The translations under genes were made by a program, and so were the position numbers. A stretch of 64,000 nucleotides of DNA from HGM04593 sp964458275 (GTDB lineage Bacteria > Bacteroidota > Bacteroidia > Bacteroidales > Bacteroidaceae): NCBI GenBank assembly GCA_964458275.1, contig CAYWIE010000001.1:1-64000 (forward strand), written 5' to 3'. A model generated the notes under the pieces. The model was not told the origin of the DNA. It ran no database searches and saw only the letters and a list, made by a program, of their open reading frames with translations. Shown one piece after another: positions 8,001-16,242 of the stretch. Position 1 is the first letter of the stretch. Each line of letters begins with the position of its first letter.

Positions 8001-8747
8001 TTATTCTGTAAGGTGGCGCTGGCGTACAGCTTCATATAGTATGACTGCTGTTGCGACAGATACGTTGAGTGATTCTATGCGGCCATATTGGGGTATTGAT
8101 ACCCAATCGTCGCAGAGGGCAAGGTGTTCGGCGGGGATTCCTGTGTCTTCGGCGCCCATTACAACGCATACGGGGGCTGTGAGGTCGCTTGAGGTGTAAT
8201 TCATCTTGCCTCGCTCTGTGGCGCACACTATGCGCAGTCCGCTTGCCTTAAGGTATTTGAGTGTCTCTGTGATGTTCTTTTCGCGGCATACGGGCAGTGT
8301 GTGCAATGCGCCTGCCGAGGTCTTTACTGCGTCGGCATTGACCGTTACGCTACCGTGCATGGGGATTATTACTGCATCGACGCCTGCGCAGTCGCATGTG
8401 CGGGCTATGGAGCCGAAGTTGCGCACATCGGTGATGCCGTCGAGAAGTACAAGCAGGGGTGTCTTTCCCTCTTCGAAGAGAGTGGGTACAACTGTTTCGA
8501 CGCTTGCATACTCGACAGCCGAGACGAAGGCTATCACTCCTTGGTGGTTCTTGCGTGTGATGCGGTTGAGCTTCTCCACCGGCACGCGCTGTACGGGGAT
8601 TGTGCGTCCTTTGAGGGCTGCGAACAGTTCGCGTGAAAGTTCGCTCTGTATGTCTCGCTTTATAAGTATCTTGTCTATCTCTTTGCCGGCGTCGAGTGCC
8701 TCAAGTACGGCGCGTACGCCGAATATCATTTCGTTGTTTACTTGCAT
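8001..8747 (-). CDS. rlmB: 23S rRNA (guanosine-2'-O-)-methyltransferase RlmB / TrmH family
   Basis: This 248-residue SPOUT methyltransferase transfers methyl from SAM to a ribose 2'-OH, in RlmB to G2251 of 23S rRNA. The N-terminal substrate-binding domain (IFGVRAVLEAL to about 75) is followed by the knotted catalytic domain with the three family motifs: DGITDVRNFGSIARTCDCAG, VVMGAEDTGI and SLNVSVATAVILYEAVRQ. The length is normal for RlmB. It lies 19 bp downstream of recN and 8 bp upstream of the TPR gene. Another TrmH-family 2'-O-methyltransferase is the alternative; the N-terminal domain favours RlmB. Confidence 0.88.
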   Translation of the reverse strand: MQVNNEMIFGVRAVLEALDAGKEIDKILIKRDIQSELSRELFAALKGRTIPVQRVPVEKLNRITRKNHQGVIAFVSAVEYASVETVVPTLFEEGKTPLLVLLDGITDVRNFGSIARTCDCAGVDAVIIPMHGSVTVNADAVKTSAGALHTLPVCREKNITETLKYLKASGLRIVCATERGKMNYTSSDLTAPVCVVMGAEDTGIPAEHLALCDDWVSIPQYGRIESLNVSVATAVILYEAVRQRHLTE

Positions 8748-8766
8748 GGGTCTTGTATGTCTTGTG

Positions 8767-10434
8767 CTATAAGGTTGTTTGTATAAGGTTGCGTGCTGTG
8801 TCGATTGCTGCGTCGGTGAGCTGTTCGCCGCTCATCATCTGTGCAATCTCCATGACTCGCTCTTCGTCGTCGAGGGGGCGTATGAAGGTGCGTGTGCCTC
8901 TATCGCTCTCTTCTTTGCAGACTTTGTAGTGGCGGGCGCCGAGTGCTGCCACTTGCGGCAGGTGGGTTATGCTTATCACTTGGCGTTCCATGCTGCCCAT
9001 CTGTTGCATGAGACGTCCCATGCGTTCGGCGAGTATGCCGGAGATGCCGGTGTCTATCTCGTCGAATATGAGTGTGGGCATGGCGGTATATTCTGCTATG
9101 ATGGATTTGAGCGCGAGCATCACTCTTGCCATTTCTCCGCCTGAGGCTACGTCGGCAAGGGGTTGCAGAGGGCTTATGCTGTTGGCAGAGAAGAGGAAGG
9201 ATATTTTGTCGCATCCGGTGGCGGTGAAGTCGTCGGTGGCGGTGATTTCAGCTTCGAACCGTATTTTGGGCATTCCGAGCGTTACAAGTATTGCGGTAAT
9301 CTTTCCGCTCAGAGTCTGTGCGGCGTTGCGGCGCATGGCGGTGAGCTTTCCGGCAAGCAGGGTGAGTTCCTTGCGTTGTTTGTCAGAGAGCTTTTCGAGC
9401 TCTGCTATGCGGTCGTCGCCACAGATGATGTTGTCGAGCCGTTCGCGGTATTCGTCTGCCATGGCGAGCAGTTGGCTTATGTTTTCTGCACGGTGTTTTT
9501 TAAGAAGGTCGTACATCAGTGTCAGCCGTGCTTCCACCTGTTCTAAGCGTCCTGGAGAGAACGAACAGCCTTCGGCGCTGCGACGGATTTCGTCGCAACA
9601 GTCTTTCAGTTCTATGTAGTTGCTCTCTATGCGTTCGGCGAGTGTCTCTGCCGAGGGGTAGTGTGGCGATATGCGTTCGAGCGATGAGGATGCCTCGCGC
9701 AGGGATTGCAGTATGCTCTTTTCGTCGTTGTCTATCAGGGTTATCGCTTTGTAGAGTGCCGACTGTATCTCTTCGGCGTGTGTGAGCTGCACCGATTCCT
9801 GTTCGAGCTCTTCCTGTTCGCCTTCGCTGAAGGCTGCTCTCTCTATCTCTTCGAGCTGGTAGCGCAGCCACTCTTCGTCGTTGCGCACTGCCGCAAGCTC
9901 TTCTTTTGCTCTGGCAAGCTCCTTGCGTGTGGTGTCGTAGCTCTTGAAGAGGGTGCGGTACTCTTCTGTTTCGGCATCGTCCGAAGCGAGAAGGTCGAGT
10001 ATGTTCAGCTGGTAGTTCTTGTTGCCGAGCAGCAGGTTCTTGTGCTGTGAATGTATGTCTATCAGCCTGCCGCCTATCTCCTTGAGGAGCGTTGCCGATA
10101 CAGGGGTGTCGTTTATAAAGAAGCGTCCTCTGCCGGTGGTCGAGAGTTCGCGGCGTATGATACATTCGTGGGCGTCATATTCGAGCTCGTTCTCTTCGAA
10201 GAGGCTCTCCAGTGAGAGTGAAGAGATGTCGAAAGTGCCTTCTATGATGCACTTGTCGGCTCCTTCGCGAATGAGCTTTGTATCGGAACGCTGGCCGAGG
10301 AGCATGGAGATTGCACCGAGAAGTACGGATTTTCCTGTTCCGGTCTCTCCTGTTATCACCGAGAAGCCTGAGGAGAATTCTACTTCGAGCTTCTCTATCA
10401 GCGCGTAGTTCTTTATATGTAGTGATGTGAGCAT
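8767..10434 (-). CDS. recN: DNA repair protein RecN
   Basis: This 555-residue SMC-like ATPase of recombinational double-strand-break repair has Walker A GETGTGKS at residues 29-36. A long charged coiled-coil region occupies about 155-350. The C-terminal ATPase half carries the signature ASGGEMARVMLALK and Walker B with DEIDTGISG, then the H-loop region ISITHLPQVAALGARHY. Length and motif order match RecN. It lies between the CoaBC-DUF4835 gene and rlmB on the same strand, with gaps of about 20 bp. Confidence 0.95.
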   Translation of the reverse strand: MLTSLHIKNYALIEKLEVEFSSGFSVITGETGTGKSVLLGAISMLLGQRSDTKLIREGADKCIIEGTFDISSLSLESLFEENELEYDAHECIIRRELSTTGRGRFFINDTPVSATLLKEIGGRLIDIHSQHKNLLLGNKNYQLNILDLLASDDAETEEYRTLFKSYDTTRKELARAKEELAAVRNDEEWLRYQLEEIERAAFSEGEQEELEQESVQLTHAEEIQSALYKAITLIDNDEKSILQSLREASSSLERISPHYPSAETLAERIESNYIELKDCCDEIRRSAEGCSFSPGRLEQVEARLTLMYDLLKKHRAENISQLLAMADEYRERLDNIICGDDRIAELEKLSDKQRKELTLLAGKLTAMRRNAAQTLSGKITAILVTLGMPKIRFEAEITATDDFTATGCDKISFLFSANSISPLQPLADVASGGEMARVMLALKSIIAEYTAMPTLIFDEIDTGISGILAERMGRLMQQMGSMERQVISITHLPQVAALGARHYKVCKEESDRGTRTFIRPLDDEERVMEIAQMMSGEQLTDAAIDTARNLIQTTL

Positions 10435-10451
10435 TTAGGGGCTTCTTATTG

Positions 10452-11360
10452 TCAGATGGTTGAAATTTTATCCCACGATGATGTGAGCGAGGGGTTTATG
10501 CCTGTGAGTATTTCCACGACTTTCTTACGCTCTTTTACAGGACCTTGAGAGAATATGTTTATCAGCTCTTCCTGTTTGTACTCCGTGAACAGTTTGGGGA
10601 AGTAGGAGAGCGGACGTTCCTGATAGCCGCTTTGCAGCATTTCGAGGCTTGCAGCTATTTCGGCTCTCCCTTTGTCGGGCTCGCGGAACATTATGTCGAA
10701 GCCTTTGCGGTGGTAGCTGTACATCATCTGCCTTACGGAAATGAGTGCAGTGTTCATGTAGTCGTCGATGATGGTGAAACGGTTGCGTGTGCTTGTGCCC
10801 GATTGCCATCCGGTGCCTCCAAGACTTTGTGCGCCGCTTGCTATGTTCTGTGCCTTGTTTAGAAATTCCGTTCCGCCAAGCTCGCCCATTGTGTCCATGT
10901 CGAGTCCTATGATAAGATAGGAGTAGAAGGCGATGATGGCTGTCAGGTTGTTGTCGAGGTTGTCTTCTTTATACTCCAGACGGTCGTATGCCATGTATTT
11001 GAATTTCACATCGTTGTCCTGATATTTGAAGACGGGCGTACTGTACGACGAGCCGTATATGGGACGAAGCGACTGTACCATGAGTGTACATTCGAACGTG
11101 CCGTCTTCGGCATACGACTCCACTACGAACGAAAAGTTGCAGGCTATGCGTTCGTGCTCTTCATATTCGAATTCTGTCCACGAGGTGTTGTTGATGAATT
11201 CGTCGAGCGAGCTTTTCAGCACATCGAATACTTCGGTGTTTGTACCCTGTATCTTTTCTGTGTTCAGGGTGATGTTTGCATTCAGTTCCTGTGCCTGCAT
11301 CCGGCTGGGGAGGAGCATCATCAGCAGCAGAGAGACGAAGAGTGCCGACAGGTGCTTCAC
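10452..11360 (-). CDS. DUF4835 protein, possible separate product from an internal GTG start
   Basis: A GTG at 11360-11358 (codon 395 of the fused frame) would give a 302-residue protein beginning MKHLSALFVSLLLMMLLPSR and cleaved after MQAQ, a textbook signal peptide. The mature part (from ELNANITLNTEKIQG to the end) matches the DUF4835 family of Bacteroidetes envelope proteins, whose function is unknown to me. No strong Shine-Dalgarno is visible, but such signals are generally weak in this phylum. Independent translation from this start would restore the usual two-gene arrangement; I infer it from the signal peptide alone. Confidence 0.5.
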   Translation of the reverse strand: MKHLSALFVSLLLMMLLPSRMQAQELNANITLNTEKIQGTNTEVFDVLKSSLDEFINNTSWTEFEYEEHERIACNFSFVVESYAEDGTFECTLMVQSLRPIYGSSYSTPVFKYQDNDVKFKYMAYDRLEYKEDNLDNNLTAIIAFYSYLIIGLDMDTMGELGGTEFLNKAQNIASGAQSLGGTGWQSGTSTRNRFTIIDDYMNTALISVRQMMYSYHRKGFDIMFREPDKGRAEIAASLEMLQSGYQERPLSYFPKLFTEYKQEELINIFSQGPVKERKKVVEILTGINPSLTSSWDKISTI

Positions 11361-12542
11361 AATGTCGCGTGCTACTTCGCGTTTGCTCTTCAGCGGATAG
11401 GGGGTTGCCTTTTCGCTATCTATGATGGTTACCTTGTTGGTGTCTACTGCAAAGCCGGCTCCTTTGTCTTCGAGTGAGTTGAGGACGATGAAATCGAGAT
11501 TCTTCTTTGCGAGCTTTTCGCGTGCGTGTGCCTCGGCATCGTGTGTCTCAAGGGCGAAGCCGACGAGCCGTTGCTCTGCTCTTTTTGTCGCTCCCAATGA
11601 GGCTGCTATGTCGGGGGTGGGTTTCAGTTGCAGGGTGAGCCCGCTTCCCTTTTCGCGTTTGATTTTTTCTGTGGCGCGGGTGTCGGGGGTGAAGTCTGCC
11701 ACTGCTGCACAGAGTATGGCTGCATCGGCGTCGGCAAATGCTGTCAGTGTGGCTTCGTGCATTTCGCTTGCCGACTCTACGTCTATGCGCTTAATCTCAG
11801 GGTGTGGAGTGGCGAGCGATACGGGACCGGACACAAGTGTTACCTCTGCTCCGGCGAGGGCGCACTCTTCGGCGATGGCATAGCCCATCTTGCCCGACGA
11901 GTAGTTGCCTATGAAGCGGACAGGGTCTATCTTTTCGTATGTCGGACCGGCGGTGATTACTATTTTCTTTCCGTACAACGGGGTTGCGGGTGCCGTTGTG
12001 CCGGCGAAATATTCTTCTATGGCACGCACTATGTTTTCGGGTTCCTCCATGCGTCCTTTGCCCACAAGGTGGCTTGCAAGTTCACCTGCGGCGGGTTCTA
12101 TTATGTGGTTGCCGTAGCTCTTGAGCTGTTCGAGGTTGCGTGCGGTTGAGGGGTGGGCGTACATGTCGAGGTCCATTGCAGGGGCGACGAAGACCGGTGC
12201 TTTCATCGACAAGTATGTGGTTATGAGCAGGTTGTCGGCTACTCCTGTTGCCATTTTTGCTATTGTGGAGGCTGTGGCGGGGGCTATTATCATGGCGTCT
12301 GCCCACAGTCCGAGACTTACATGGCTGTGCCACTCGCCGTTGCGCTCATTGAAGAATTCGCTGAGCACGGCATTGCCCGAAAGCGTGGAGAGTGTAAGGG
12401 GTGCGATGAATTCTTTTCCCGCAGGGGTCATCACAACTTGCACTTCGGCTCCTGCCTTCACTAATAAACGAACAAGTATAGCGGCTTTGTAAGCTGCTAT
12501 ACTTCCCGTGATGCCAAGTACTATTTTTTTTCCTTTCAGCAT
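10452..12542 (-). CDS. coaBC: CoaBC fused in frame to a DUF4835 secreted protein
   Basis: One uninterrupted frame of 696 codons. Residues 1 to about 394 are a complete CoaBC: the CoaC flavin-binding part (GITGSIAAYKAAILVRLLV, HSHVSLGLWAD, PAMDLDMYAHPS) decarboxylates phosphopantothenoylcysteine, and the CoaB part (ITAGPTYEKIDPVRFIGNYS) couples phosphopantothenate to cysteine. At residue 395 the reading continues without a stop into a hydrophobic signal-peptide-like stretch (SALFVSLLLMMLLPSRMQAQ) and a DUF4835 protein. CoaBC is normally cytoplasmic and about 400 residues long; the second part looks exported. The gene lies 4 bp after the exonuclease gene, so a co-transcribed run is likely. Confidence 0.85.
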   Translation of the reverse strand: MLKGKKIVLGITGSIAAYKAAILVRLLVKAGAEVQVVMTPAGKEFIAPLTLSTLSGNAVLSEFFNERNGEWHSHVSLGLWADAMIIAPATASTIAKMATGVADNLLITTYLSMKAPVFVAPAMDLDMYAHPSTARNLEQLKSYGNHIIEPAAGELASHLVGKGRMEEPENIVRAIEEYFAGTTAPATPLYGKKIVITAGPTYEKIDPVRFIGNYSSGKMGYAIAEECALAGAEVTLVSGPVSLATPHPEIKRIDVESASEMHEATLTAFADADAAILCAAVADFTPDTRATEKIKREKGSGLTLQLKPTPDIAASLGATKRAEQRLVGFALETHDAEAHAREKLAKKNLDFIVLNSLEDKGAGFAVDTNKVTIIDSEKATPYPLKSKREVARDIVKHLSALFVSLLLMMLLPSRMQAQELNANITLNTEKIQGTNTEVFDVLKSSLDEFINNTSWTEFEYEEHERIACNFSFVVESYAEDGTFECTLMVQSLRPIYGSSYSTPVFKYQDNDVKFKYMAYDRLEYKEDNLDNNLTAIIAFYSYLIIGLDMDTMGELGGTEFLNKAQNIASGAQSLGGTGWQSGTSTRNRFTIIDDYMNTALISVRQMMYSYHRKGFDIMFREPDKGRAEIAASLEMLQSGYQERPLSYFPKLFTEYKQEELINIFSQGPVKERKKVVEILTGINPSLTSSWDKISTI

Positions 12543-12546
12543 GGTT

Positions 12547-13317
12547 TTATACTTTTATCGAGCGCAATCGTATCTCTGTGAGTTTCTGTTTGGTGTTTAA
12601 GGGAAAATCGCCGTTCATCATCCATCCGTAGTAGCCGGGGTCGCGTTGCAGCACTTCGCTGACGGACAGTCCTTTGTAGCGGCCGAAATTGAATATTTCT
12701 TTGCCTGCGTCGTCGTATATCATGCGTCCTGCATAGTCGACATTGCGGTTGAAGGATGAGTAGTTGGAAAGGAATTCTATGTCGTTTTCAAGAATATCGG
12801 GGTATTTGTCGAGCTGTGCCATCAATATTTCGTAGGTGGCGCGTGTGTCGGCAAGGGCGCTGTGGGCGTCGACAAGTTCCTTTCCGCAGTAGAACTTGTA
12901 TGCTGCGGAGAGGGTGCGCTGCTCCAGCTTGTGGTATATTATCTGCACGTCGACTGCTTTGTGGCGGCTGAGGTCGATGTTCACTTCGGCGCGAAGGAAT
13001 TCTTCGGCGAGCATGGGGACATCGAAACGGTTGGAGTTGAAGCCTGCAATGTCGCATCCTTCGAAGTCTTTGGCTATCTCGCGGGCTACCTCCTTGAATG
13101 TGGGGCACTCTTTCACATCTTCGTTGGTGATGCCGTGCACATCGGATGCCTCTTTGGGAATGGGTATTCCGGGATTTATGCGCATGGTGCGTGATAGCTC
13201 GTTTCCGTTGGGCATCACTTTTATGTAGCATATCTCTACGATGCGGTCTGTGGAGACGTTGATGCCTGTTGTTTCGAGGTCGAAGAATATGATTGGTTTC
13301 TTTAGATTCAGTTTCAT
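12547..13317 (-). CDS. DnaQ-like 3'-5' exonuclease (DEDDh family)
   Basis: This 256-residue protein has exonuclease motif I at residues 11-18 (FFDLETTG, acidic residues Asp13 and Glu15), motif II around GFNSNRFDVPML, and motif III HSALADTRATYEIL, which has the DEDDh arrangement. The C-terminal ~65 residues (IFNFGRYKGLSVSEVLQRDP) form the short accessory domain seen in related Bacteroidetes proteins. It may act as the proofreading epsilon-like subunit of DNA polymerase III or as a repair nuclease. Position between dnaN and coaBC supports a replication link, but sequence alone does not settle the partner. Confidence 0.85.
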   Translation of the reverse strand: MKLNLKKPIIFFDLETTGINVSTDRIVEICYIKVMPNGNELSRTMRINPGIPIPKEASDVHGITNEDVKECPTFKEVAREIAKDFEGCDIAGFNSNRFDVPMLAEEFLRAEVNIDLSRHKAVDVQIIYHKLEQRTLSAAYKFYCGKELVDAHSALADTRATYEILMAQLDKYPDILENDIEFLSNYSSFNRNVDYAGRMIYDDAGKEIFNFGRYKGLSVSEVLQRDPGYYGWMMNGDFPLNTKQKLTEIRLRSIKV

Positions 13318-13341
13318 TCTCTTGGAGCTTTTATTGCCTTT

Positions 13342-14466
13342 TTAGTCGGTTAACATCATGGGCATGAGCAGCATAAGAAGCTCTTGGTTCTCCTGCTGTT
13401 CGGCGGGGAACATTACTCCGGCGCGTGAGGGGTCGGCAAGTTCTATGACCACTTCTCTGCCGGGGATGTTGTTGAGGATGTCTATCAGGAACGATGCGCT
13501 GAAGCCGATGCTCATGGGGGCGCCTTCGTAACTGCATATCAGATTCTCTTCGGCAAATGTCGAAAAGTCGTGGTTCTTTGCCGATATTACCATGTTGTTG
13601 TCTTGAAGCTGCAGCTTGACAAGGCTCACCTGTGAAGAGAAGAGGGCTACGCGGCGAAGTGCGCCGAGCATTGCCATTCTGTCGGCTGTTATCTTGCGTG
13701 GGTTGTTTTGCGGAATTACAGAGTTGTAGTTGGGGTAGCGTCCTTCGATGAGACGGCAGACGAGCTTGTAGTTTTCGAGCGAGAATACTGCGAAGCGGTC
13801 GTCAAATTCTATTTTTGTGTCGTTGCCGCTCTCTTTTGCAAGCAGGTTTTTCAGCAGGTTGGCTGGTTTTCTGGGGAGTATGAATGCCGATTTTTCGGCT
13901 CCGGTAACAGAGTAGTCGCGGCAGCGTGAGAGCTTGTGTCCGTCCGATGCTACCATTGTTACATTTTCGGGTGTGAAGTCGAAGTAGATTCCGCACATCA
14001 CCGGGCGTATCTCGTCGTCGGCGGCAGCGAAGAGCGATGCTGATATTCCGTTTGAAAGCACATCGGCAGAAACGGACATTCTTACAGAATTCTCGCCCAT
14101 AGCCGGTGCTGAAGGGTATTCATCGGCGTTTACTCCTACCATGCTGTATTTTCCGTTCTGATAGTATATTGTAATTTCGAGTGTATTCTTGTCTATTTCG
14201 AAGCGGATGGGCTGTTCCGAAATCTCTTTGAGTGAATCAAGCAGGATTTTTGATGAGATTGCGAAGCGGAAGTCTTCGGAACACTCGGTAACCTCTATCG
14301 AGGTGTTGAGGGTGTTGTCGTTGTCCGATGCTGTAAGCCTGAGGGTGTTTCCTTCGAATTCGAAGAGGAAACATTCGAGAACTGTGATTGTGTTTTTTGA
14401 GTTTATTACACGGCTGATGGCTTGCAAATGACTTGTAAGCAGTGTGCTTGATACTATAAAGTTCAT
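13342..14466 (-). CDS. dnaN: DNA polymerase III beta subunit (sliding clamp)
   Basis: This 374-residue protein has the typical length and three-domain layout of the bacterial clamp. It starts MNFIVSSTLLTSHLQAISRV, contains the conserved block near residue 165 (VASDGHKLSRCRD), and ends with the conserved hydrophobic MLLMPMMLTD. It is first in the minus-strand run through the TPR gene. Upstream, TATATTTGT (minus strand, 14541-14533) fits the -7 box of Bacteroidetes promoters and lies at the edge of the intergenic repeat cluster. Confidence 0.95.
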   Translation of the reverse strand: MNFIVSSTLLTSHLQAISRVINSKNTITVLECFLFEFEGNTLRLTASDNDNTLNTSIEVTECSEDFRFAISSKILLDSLKEISEQPIRFEIDKNTLEITIYYQNGKYSMVGVNADEYPSAPAMGENSVRMSVSADVLSNGISASLFAAADDEIRPVMCGIYFDFTPENVTMVASDGHKLSRCRDYSVTGAEKSAFILPRKPANLLKNLLAKESGNDTKIEFDDRFAVFSLENYKLVCRLIEGRYPNYNSVIPQNNPRKITADRMAMLGALRRVALFSSQVSLVKLQLQDNNMVISAKNHDFSTFAEENLICSYEGAPMSIGFSASFLIDILNNIPGREVVIELADPSRAGVMFPAEQQENQELLMLLMPMMLTD

Positions 14467-14532
14467 ATTGTTGTATTTTTATTATTCACTTTGTGGGAGT
14501 TACCGCTCTTTGCGGACCACCCCTATTCATGT

Positions 14533-14712
14533 TACAAATATAATACAAACGAGCGAAAGTTTGTGCAAGCGAGTGAATAAAAATTTATTTTTATTTCCAA
14601 CGAGCGCCACCAAACTTCGGGAACTCAAAAATATCAAGCTTGCTTGAATATTTATCACAGCGAGTGCCAATATATTCGAGGTTTACCTCAAAGGTAATAA
14701 CAAAGTGCGAGG
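14533..14712. repeat. Intergenic repeat cluster between dnaN and the DUF3127 gene
   Basis: The 388-bp gap 14467-14854 holds no gene. It contains a diverged copy (14624-14702) of the 85-bp element seen at 16044-16222, with the shared blocks ATCAAGCTTGCTTGAATATTT, CACAGCGAGTG and the short palindrome GAGGTTTACCTC. A second module lies nearer dnaN (TACAAACGAGCGAAAG and CAAGCGAGTG). On the minus strand the modules end in a promoter-like -7 box (TATATTTG). The remainder of the gap is AT-rich and contains the DUF3127 promoter. Confidence 0.65.
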
Positions 14713-14773
14713 ATTACAAAAAAATCAGCACTTATTTTGCACTTGAATCCCGCAGATACAGCCGTCGGTTTCT

Positions 14774-14804
14774 TTTGTTGCTTGATTTTTTATTTTATCT
14801 TTGC
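14774..14804 (+). promoter_or_regulatory. Probable promoter of the DUF3127 gene
   Basis: TTTG at 14774-14777 and TATCTTTGC at 14796-14804 are 18 bases apart, close to the Bacteroidetes TTTG/TAnnTTTG promoter form. A second TATCTTTGT lies at 14810-14818. Either places transcription start about 40-50 bases before the ATG at 14855. Confidence 0.5.
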
Positions 14805-14854
14805 AACGTTATCTTTGTAGTATTACATCTGAATATTAATTTTGAATAAGATAT

Positions 14855-15220
14855 ATGGAAATCACAGGAAAAATCATTGCAGTGCTGCCTGAGAGAGGCG
14901 GTATCTCTAAAACCGGCAACGAGTGGAAAATGCAGGAGTATGTATTGGAGACTCACGAACAGTACCCCAGAAAAATATGCTTCAACGTATTCGGAGCCGA
15001 CAAGATTGCTCAGTTCAACATACAGGCAGGTGAGGAGATGACAGTCTCTTTCGACATCAACGCACGCGAGTATAACGGACGTTGGTACAACGATATCCGC
15101 GCATGGAGAGTGGAGAGAGGTACAGCCCCCGTACCCGAATATGCCCCTGCGGTAGACGCTCCCGCAGCCAACGCTGTAAATTTCTCTTCTCAGAACGAAG
15201 CAGACGATCTGCCTTTCTAA
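14855..15220 (+). CDS. DUF3127 domain protein (OB-fold-like)
   Basis: This 121-residue protein begins MEITGKIIAVLPERGGISKT and matches the DUF3127 family of Bacteroidetes, small proteins resembling single-stranded-DNA-binding OB folds. The DUF3127 part covers residues 1 to about 88. The rest is an Ala/Pro-rich linker and an acidic hydrophobic tip, NEADDLPF, which resembles the C-terminal interaction tip of SSB proteins. This suggests, without proof, that it binds nucleic acid and recruits partners. It is monocistronic, with its own promoter and a strong terminator at 15245-15283. Confidence 0.8.
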   Translation: MEITGKIIAVLPERGGISKTGNEWKMQEYVLETHEQYPRKICFNVFGADKIAQFNIQAGEEMTVSFDINAREYNGRWYNDIRAWRVERGTAPVPEYAPAVDAPAANAVNFSSQNEADDLPF

Positions 15221-15244
15221 GAGCAGTTGAATATATTGCACATG

Positions 15245-15283
15245 AAAAACGGTTCACCTCATTTTGAAGTGAACCGTTTTTTT
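15245..15283. terminator. Rho-independent terminator between DUF3127 and SGNH genes
   Basis: The stem AAAAACGGTTCAC pairs with GTGAACCGTTTTT around an 11-base loop, and has A and T runs on opposite ends. It can therefore terminate both converging genes. Confidence 0.85.
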
Positions 15284-15302
15284 GTGTGTACATTCCTGAT
15301 TA

Positions 15303-16004
15303 TTAGAGCATTTTCTTGATTACGGGCTGTATAAGTGCCTCCATTATTTTGTAGCCGTCGGGGAGGGGGTGAACACCGTCTCTTGAATATTTGGCGGGGA
15401 TTGAACGGCCGTCTTTGTCAACAAGTGCAGAATAGTAGTCTACATAAGGGATTTTGTTCTCTTTTGCATACTCTTTGATGCGTGCGTTGAGAGCCATAAT
15501 CTTTTCGGGAGCATCCTTGATGTCGGGTCTCCAGCCGAATCCTTTGGCAGGAAGAACAGAGGTAAGGATAACCTTGATTTTGTTAGCCTTTGCAATGTTT
15601 ACCATAGAAACAATGTTGCCGAATGTGAACTCTTCGTTGTAGGGGCCTGTATTCTCTGCAACGTCGTTTGTGCCGGCGTTGATAACAACAACTTTGGGGT
15701 TGAGCTTGATAACATCCTCTCTGAAGCGGAGAAGGAACTGGTAAGATGTCTGACCGCTGATGCCGCGACCAACATAGTTGGGGTTCTCCTTGAACCATTC
15801 GGGGCGGTGGCTGGGCCATCCCTCTGTGATAGAGTTGCCCATGAAGACAACGCGCTTGTCTTTCTTTGTTACTTTGGGGAGTTCTGAGTTGGCTTTTGCA
15901 AAGCGTCTGTAGTTTGCAAATTCGTGTTTTTGTGCGCCTGCTTCTACTGCAAAGCTCATGCAGATGACGAACATAAGCAACTGCATCCAGATAGATTTTC
16001 TCAT
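15303..16004 (-). CDS. Secreted SGNH/GDSL hydrolase
   Basis: This 233-residue protein has a signal peptide ending near VEAGAQ and an SGNH esterase domain. Block I is MGNSITEGW (nucleophile Ser58), block II has the conserved Gly in GISGQTSYQ, block III the Asn in NAGTNDVAE, and block V is RDGVHPLPDGY with Asp209 and His212. All four catalytic residues are present, so it should be an active esterase or deacetylase, probably acting on carbohydrate or lipid esters outside the inner membrane. The substrate cannot be told from sequence. The 85-bp repeats lie just upstream; on the minus strand they present TATCTTTGA at 16053-16045, a possible promoter element. Confidence 0.88.
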   Translation of the reverse strand: MRKSIWMQLLMFVICMSFAVEAGAQKHEFANYRRFAKANSELPKVTKKDKRVVFMGNSITEGWPSHRPEWFKENPNYVGRGISGQTSYQFLLRFREDVIKLNPKVVVINAGTNDVAENTGPYNEEFTFGNIVSMVNIAKANKIKVILTSVLPAKGFGWRPDIKDAPEKIMALNARIKEYAKENKIPYVDYYSALVDKDGRSIPAKYSRDGVHPLPDGYKIMEALIQPVIKKML

Positions 16005-16043
16005 GTCTGTAAATTTTTGGTTAGTTATTTGTTGGTATTTTGT

Positions 16044-16222
16044 CTCAAAGATAGCGACAAACGAGCGAGAAATATGAAGCTTGCTTCAATATTTTTCACA
16101 GCGAGTGCAGTCTATTTTCGAGGTTTACCTCAAAGATAACAACAAACGAGCGAGAAACATCAAGCTTGCTTGAAAATTTTTTGCAGCGAGTGCTGTATAT
16201 CTTCGCGGTTTACCGCAAAGAT
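16044..16222. repeat. Two tandem 85-bp repeats with promoter-like boxes
   Basis: Two copies start at 16044 and 16129, and the first bases of a third start at 16214, so the period is exactly 85. Each contains ACAAACGAGCGAGAAA, a palindrome around AAGCTTGCTT, CAGCGAGTGC and a small hairpin (GAGGTTTACCTC or GCGGTTTACCGC). Read on the minus strand, every boundary is TATCTTTG followed by the small hairpin, so each unit begins with a Bacteroidetes -7-like box. The repeats fill the gap between the transporter and the SGNH gene, and relatives occur upstream of dnaN. Confidence 0.8.
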
Positions 16223-16242
16223 AGAGAATTATATTGAAATCT

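Noticed and set aside
14444..14647. 67-codon plus-strand open frame over the dnaN upstream region
   Set aside because: It starts inside dnaN on the other strand and runs through repeat sequence. The product has no family resemblance and no ribosome-binding context.
16044..16222. CRISPR array
   Set aside because: Only two 85-bp units abut directly with no unique spacers, and no cas genes are nearby.
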